Below, one piece after another: positions 60,173 to 64,000 of a stretch of 64,000 nt of DNA. Source of the DNA: Psoroptes ovis. Its lineage: Eukaryota; Arthropoda; Arachnida; Sarcoptiformes; Psoroptidae. Every line of letters begins with the position of its first letter. Position 1 is the stretch's first letter. The stretch spans positions 62,001 to 126,000 of the forward strand of contig PQWQ01000014.1 of assembly GCA_002943765.1 (NCBI GenBank), given 5' to 3'. The notes beneath the pieces were generated by a model. The model ran no database searches and was not told the DNA's origin. It worked only from the letters and a program-made list of their open reading frames with translations. The position numbers were made by a program, and so were the translations under genes.

Positions 60173-63039
60173 ATGTCAAATTATATTTCCCGTTTGTTCG
60201 ATGGAATCTTTTCATCTTCATCACATGATGAACATCGAAATCAAATGCAACAACAACAACAACCATCAAATGTTCAAATGTCAGAGCAATCAAAATCAAA
60301 CAAAATGTATGCAAATGAAAAGCAAAATCAATTACAGTTACAACAACAGCAACAACAACAAAAACAGCCTTCATCAAAAATAAGAAATTATAATTTCATG
60401 AAAATAAAATATGGTTATATTGGTGTCAATGATTTTATCGAAGATGATGATAACAATGGACAAATAACGAGACAATCTTTCTCATTATTAAAATCAAATA
60501 AGAATGTTTTACTTTATGGAAAATTTCATAATAATAATATTTTATCAACTCATTCACCTTCGTTATCATCATCAATCATTGATCGTTATGAAATTATTTA
60601 TAAACAAAATGATTATTCATTCATTGTATTCTATTCAATGAATGAAAATGATTCCATTCAATACTATGAACATTTAAGTACAATATTGAATAATTTATCT
60701 GATTTCATAAGTGGTCAGATGGCCGCATCAACATCAACAGCGACAATAACAAAAAATGATATTTTTGAAAATTTAAAAACAATAATGGAAATTTTATGCC
60801 TGAATCCTGATTGGTCTACAACACATTTAGCTGCCCGAATTGGAATTTTACAGTTTTTTCATAAAAAAAGAGAATTAGCTGTCAATGAAATCAATTTGCA
60901 ATTTAAACCTGATCAAGTGACGCCATTTCATTTGGCTGTCAATTTTAATCATAAAGAAATAATCGAAATAATATTACTAGATTTATATCCGAATTTAAAT
61001 TTATTGGATTGTAAAAAATATTCTATATTACATTATGCTGCATTATCGACATTGAATATATTTCGTTTAATATTAAATCAGCCAAATATGTTCAATAGAA
61101 TATCATGGAAAAATTATCAAGGATCAACAGCATTACATTTAGCTTGTTTTGCTCGTAATTATTCGATTGTATTTGAATTTTTGAGATTTGGTCTCACTAT
61201 TCAAATGTTGACATTATGTCCGCCCAAATTAAATAAATTAACTTCAAATATTAATATCAATGATAATATTAGTTTATCAAATCAAAATGATCAAATAGTA
61301 CGTTTCAGTGATCAAGATCTTAGCGATTTAGATTGTCAAGATATTGAATTAGTAGGCAGCCCATTACATTGGGTCAAACATAGAAGATTGATGGAAAAAT
61401 TAATAAATATTTATAAATTTAAATTAAATTTGAGAAATATTTATGGCGAAACACCGTTACATATCATGATTAAACGGAAACGTATCAGATGTGCACTGAC
61501 ATTGCTATATTCTGGAGCAAAAGTTGATGCCAAAAACAAATTCGGTAATACGCCATTGCATCGTTCAATAAAAGCTAATGAAATAACATTATCACAAGCA
61601 TTGATTGTATTTGATGCTAATATTAATGCAATCAACAATCGTAATGAATCCATAAGACATTTAGCTGCGACAATAAACAAAAATGATAAGTCATCATCAA
61701 ACACTCAGCATGTACTTTATCTTGTATCATCATTAGGCGCACGTAGATGTCCAAAAAATATGCTCAACTGTAATCGAGGCTGTAGTCATGATGGCGATTT
61801 TGATGGCCAATGGAATTTCGCAAACATTGAAAATCGACAAAAAAATTATGAGTCAATATTTAAAAATATTAAAAACTCTAAATTATTTACTGAAGAAATG
61901 AATTGTAATGATTGTGAAATCAACACTTGTAAATATGTAAATATGTTATGTCTCGATGGTGGTGGGATAAGAGGTTTAATCATCATACAAGTGATGTTAG
62001 AATTGCAGAAATATCTTGACAGACCTTTCATTGATTATTTTCAATGGATCGCCGGAACCAGTACTGGATCATTAATAGCTGCATGTATGACAACTGGTAA
62101 AACATTGAAACAAATACGTAATATTTATTTTAAATTCAAAGATAATGTGTTCGTCGGTAATCGCCCTTATGATGCTGAACCATTAGAATGTTTAATAAAA
62201 GAATTTCTCGGTCCAAATCTTATGATGAATGATCTAAAAAGAAAATATGGAAAAAATGTAATCATACCAGCAGCACTTTATGATCGAATACCAATTAAAT
62301 TGCATTTGTTCCGCAGTTATCCATCACATTTAGAATTATTGAAACAGCCTGATTATGATTATGGATTTCCAAGATATCCAAGTCATGATGAGTTAGTATG
62401 GAAAGCATGTCGTGCATCAGGTGCAGCCCCAACATATTTTAATTCATATGGACCATTTATTGATGGCGGTATGATAGCTAATAATCCTACAATCGATGCA
62501 TTGACTGAATTTGAATTTCACAATATGGCATTAAAACATATTGGACAAAATGATGAATGCACTAAATTACGCTTGGTGCTATCATTAGGCACTGGAAGAC
62601 AATATCCTGAACCATGTCGGCCAATCGATATAAGCAAAATGTCATTAAATTTAATGGAACTAAATAATCAAATACGCTATATTTATCAAATGACTAATTT
62701 ACTTTTATATGAAATCTGTAATACTGATAATCATATTGTTGATAGGTAAAAAAAGTGCATTCATAATTTCCATATCTTATTAATTGATCATTATATTTTT
62801 TCTTGCCTCTTAATCTTGATCAAATTCAAATCTATAGAGCGGAAGCATTTTGTTCATCATCAAATATATTATATTTTCGTATTAATCCACAATTCAATAA
62901 ATTAATCGAATTGGATGAAACATTGGATTTCAAAATTGTCAATATTTTATGGGAAACCAAAAGATTTATGCACATTAAACGAAATGAAATTGAACTTTTA
63001 GTAAAATATTTGAAAAAATTTTCCAAATCAAATACTTGA
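60173..63039 (+). CDS. PLA2G6: Calcium-independent phospholipase A2 (iPLA2-beta, PLA2G6/PNPLA9 type)
   Basis: Exons 60173-62745 and 62838-63039 join in phase 2 to give 924 residues (human 806). The enzyme hydrolyses the sn-2 acyl chain of phospholipids for membrane remodelling. After a Gln-rich insert near the N-terminus come a conserved N-terminal domain and about seven ankyrin repeats (residues about 225-520, including GSTALHLACFARN, GETPLHIMIKRK and GNTPLHRSIKANE). The patatin domain follows: glycine-rich loop DGGGIRG (595-601), nucleophile motif GTSTGS (Ser630), and the second member of the dyad in DGG (Asp764, followed by MIANNPTIDA). The last exon (EAFCSSSNILYFRINPQFNK, then NILWETKRFM) matches the iPLA2 C-terminus. 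The catalytic dyad is intact, so it should be active. Extra length is low-complexity Asn/Gln sequence. Confidence 0.96.
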
Positions 63040-63205
63040 ATAAATCAATTAAATTTACAAAAAATCATGATTTTTGTTTTCGTCCAACAAACAACAGTGA
63101 AAATAAATTAATTTTTTTTCTTGAAAAAAATGTAAAATAAATATAAATTTTTTCCATGTGAAAATTTGTTTAAATTTAAATTTTTAAAAAGGAGGGAAGC
63201 GAAAA

Positions 63206-64000
63206 ATGATCAAAGCTGTTTTGTTTGCAATAATTTTCATAATATTTTACAATATTTTATCTTTGCTGTTTTTACAAGGACAATTAAATTTCGATGTGGA
63301 CGATAAACGATCTAAAAAATTAATGTATCGTGCGGCTGTTTTCGAACATGTTCCGCAAGTGTTTTCAAATTTCTATGAAAATATTGAAAAAAATCTGAAT
63401 ATTTATGAAAAGGCTATCAAAATTGCATCGAAAAATAATGTAGAATTGATTGTATTCCCTGAAGATAGTATTATCAATGCTGAACAATATAATCGTTCAA
63501 TATTGATTGAATATATATTAGAATCGATGCCAAATCCAAAAAAAGAAATAATAAATTTTTGCAAAACAAATCATATTGAAAATAACAATACGAATATATC
63601 TGTATTGAAAACTATTAGTTGTTGGGCATTGAAATATAAAATGTTTATTGCATTGGGTTTTGGCGATAAAATTAAATGTAATCGATCAATCGATGATGAA
63701 TGTCCAAATGATGGTCATTATCTTTATAATGCGATCGCATTATTTGATTGGCACGGTAATCTAGTTGCAAAATATCATAAATTGCATTTATATTATGAAT
63801 TTCAGTATAATATACCGAAAATTGACTGTGAAAATCGAATAGCCTATTATGATTCACCATTTGGTCGTTTAGGTTTTATGATTTGTTTTGATTTATTGTT
63901 CAAAGAACCTGGTCTGATATTAACGAAAAAATATTCAGTTCAAACCATCATTTATACGACATATTGGTTCAATTATTTACCATTTGTTTCCAGTGTACAA
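63206..64000 (+). CDS. Vanin/biotinidase-like amidase (nitrilase superfamily), 5' part
   Basis: Open from ATG 63206 to the window edge: 265 codons, 3' end missing. The family includes pantetheinase (vanin) and biotinidase, which cleave amide bonds of pantetheine or biotinyl-lysine, usually outside the cell. Residues 1-24 are a signal peptide or signal anchor (AVLFAIIFIIFYNILSLLFL). The nitrilase triad is complete: Glu86 in LIVFPED, Lys192 in KYHKLHLY, Cys227 in GFMICFDLLF. The opening RAAVFEHVP and the PGLILTKKYSVQTIIYTTYW segment match the family. Cysteine pairs at 158 and 166 suggest disulfides. It starts 166 bp after the iPLA2 stop. Substrate cannot be told from the sequence. Confidence 0.9.
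   Translation, partial: MIKAVLFAIIFIIFYNILSLLFLQGQLNFDVDDKRSKKLMYRAAVFEHVPQVFSNFYENIEKNLNIYEKAIKIASKNNVELIVFPEDSIINAEQYNRSILIEYILESMPNPKKEIINFCKTNHIENNNTNISVLKTISCWALKYKMFIALGFGDKIKCNRSIDDECPNDGHYLYNAIALFDWHGNLVAKYHKLHLYYEFQYNIPKIDCENRIAYYDSPFGRLGFMICFDLLFKEPGLILTKKYSVQTIIYTTYWFNYLPFVSSVQ

Overview
This is eukaryotic nuclear DNA: very AT-rich, with GT-AG introns (many 60-100 nt, some over 1 kb), Asn/Gln/Ser-rich low-complexity coding stretches, and long gene-free tracts full of GAT/TTA triplet and CA repeats. The gene content (a cap'n'collar bZIP factor, an agatoxin-like neuropeptide precursor, a vanin/biotinidase-like protein) points to an arthropod. The compact genes, AT bias and Asn/Gln runs make an astigmatid mite my best guess. 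That assignment is inference; no rRNA or mitochondrial marker is present to confirm it.

Layout. 1-508 (-): 5' end of an unrecognised Gln/Thr/Asn-rich protein. 2942-3727 (-): NAC-alpha, 3 exons. 4476-7192 (-): CFAP410 (C21orf2), 5 exons with a large Asn/Ser/Gln-rich insertion. 10180-11628 (-) and 11802-13418 (+): UVSSA and DMAP1, head to head across 173 bp. 13518-17981 (-): an ALDH3-type fatty aldehyde dehydrogenase with a C-terminal membrane tail and three candidate alternative first coding exons. 19171-20297 (+): mitochondrial enoyl-CoA hydratase ECHS1. 20437-23451 (-): single-exon exportin-2 (CSE1L). 25232-34305 (+): a CNC-bZIP (NRF/CncC-type) factor with a long, membrane-anchor-bearing form and a short form from an internal first exon. 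35312-36295 (-): an ELOVL-family protein that has lost the HxxHH histidine box. 38713-39940 (-): an agatoxin-like knottin peptide precursor. About 39.9-53.1 kb: a gene-poor tract with hairpins and microsatellites. 53142-53612 (-): a small membrane protein. 57789-64000 (+): a tight same-strand cluster made of an EVH1/PH-like protein, a small type I membrane protein, calcium-independent phospholipase A2 (PLA2G6 type) and a vanin/biotinidase-like amidase cut by the window end.

There is no operon in the bacterial sense. Genes sit in divergent pairs (UVSSA/DMAP1 with a short shared promoter; ALDH3/ECHS1 and CSE1L/cnc farther apart) and convergent pairs with abutting or overlapping 3' ends (DMAP1/ALDH3, ECHS1/CSE1L). 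A loose lipid theme (fatty aldehyde dehydrogenase, enoyl-CoA hydratase, ELOVL-like protein, iPLA2) is probably coincidental. I found no clearly novel multi-gene system. The items most worth following are the ELOVL pseudoenzyme, the three in-phase first exons of ALDH3, a degenerate KEAP1-type degron in the CNC factor, and an 80-bp mariner-like miniature transposon present in two copies with TA duplications.

All exon joins were made by hand from splice consensus, reading-frame phase and family similarity. Each proposed coding sequence is a multiple of three.
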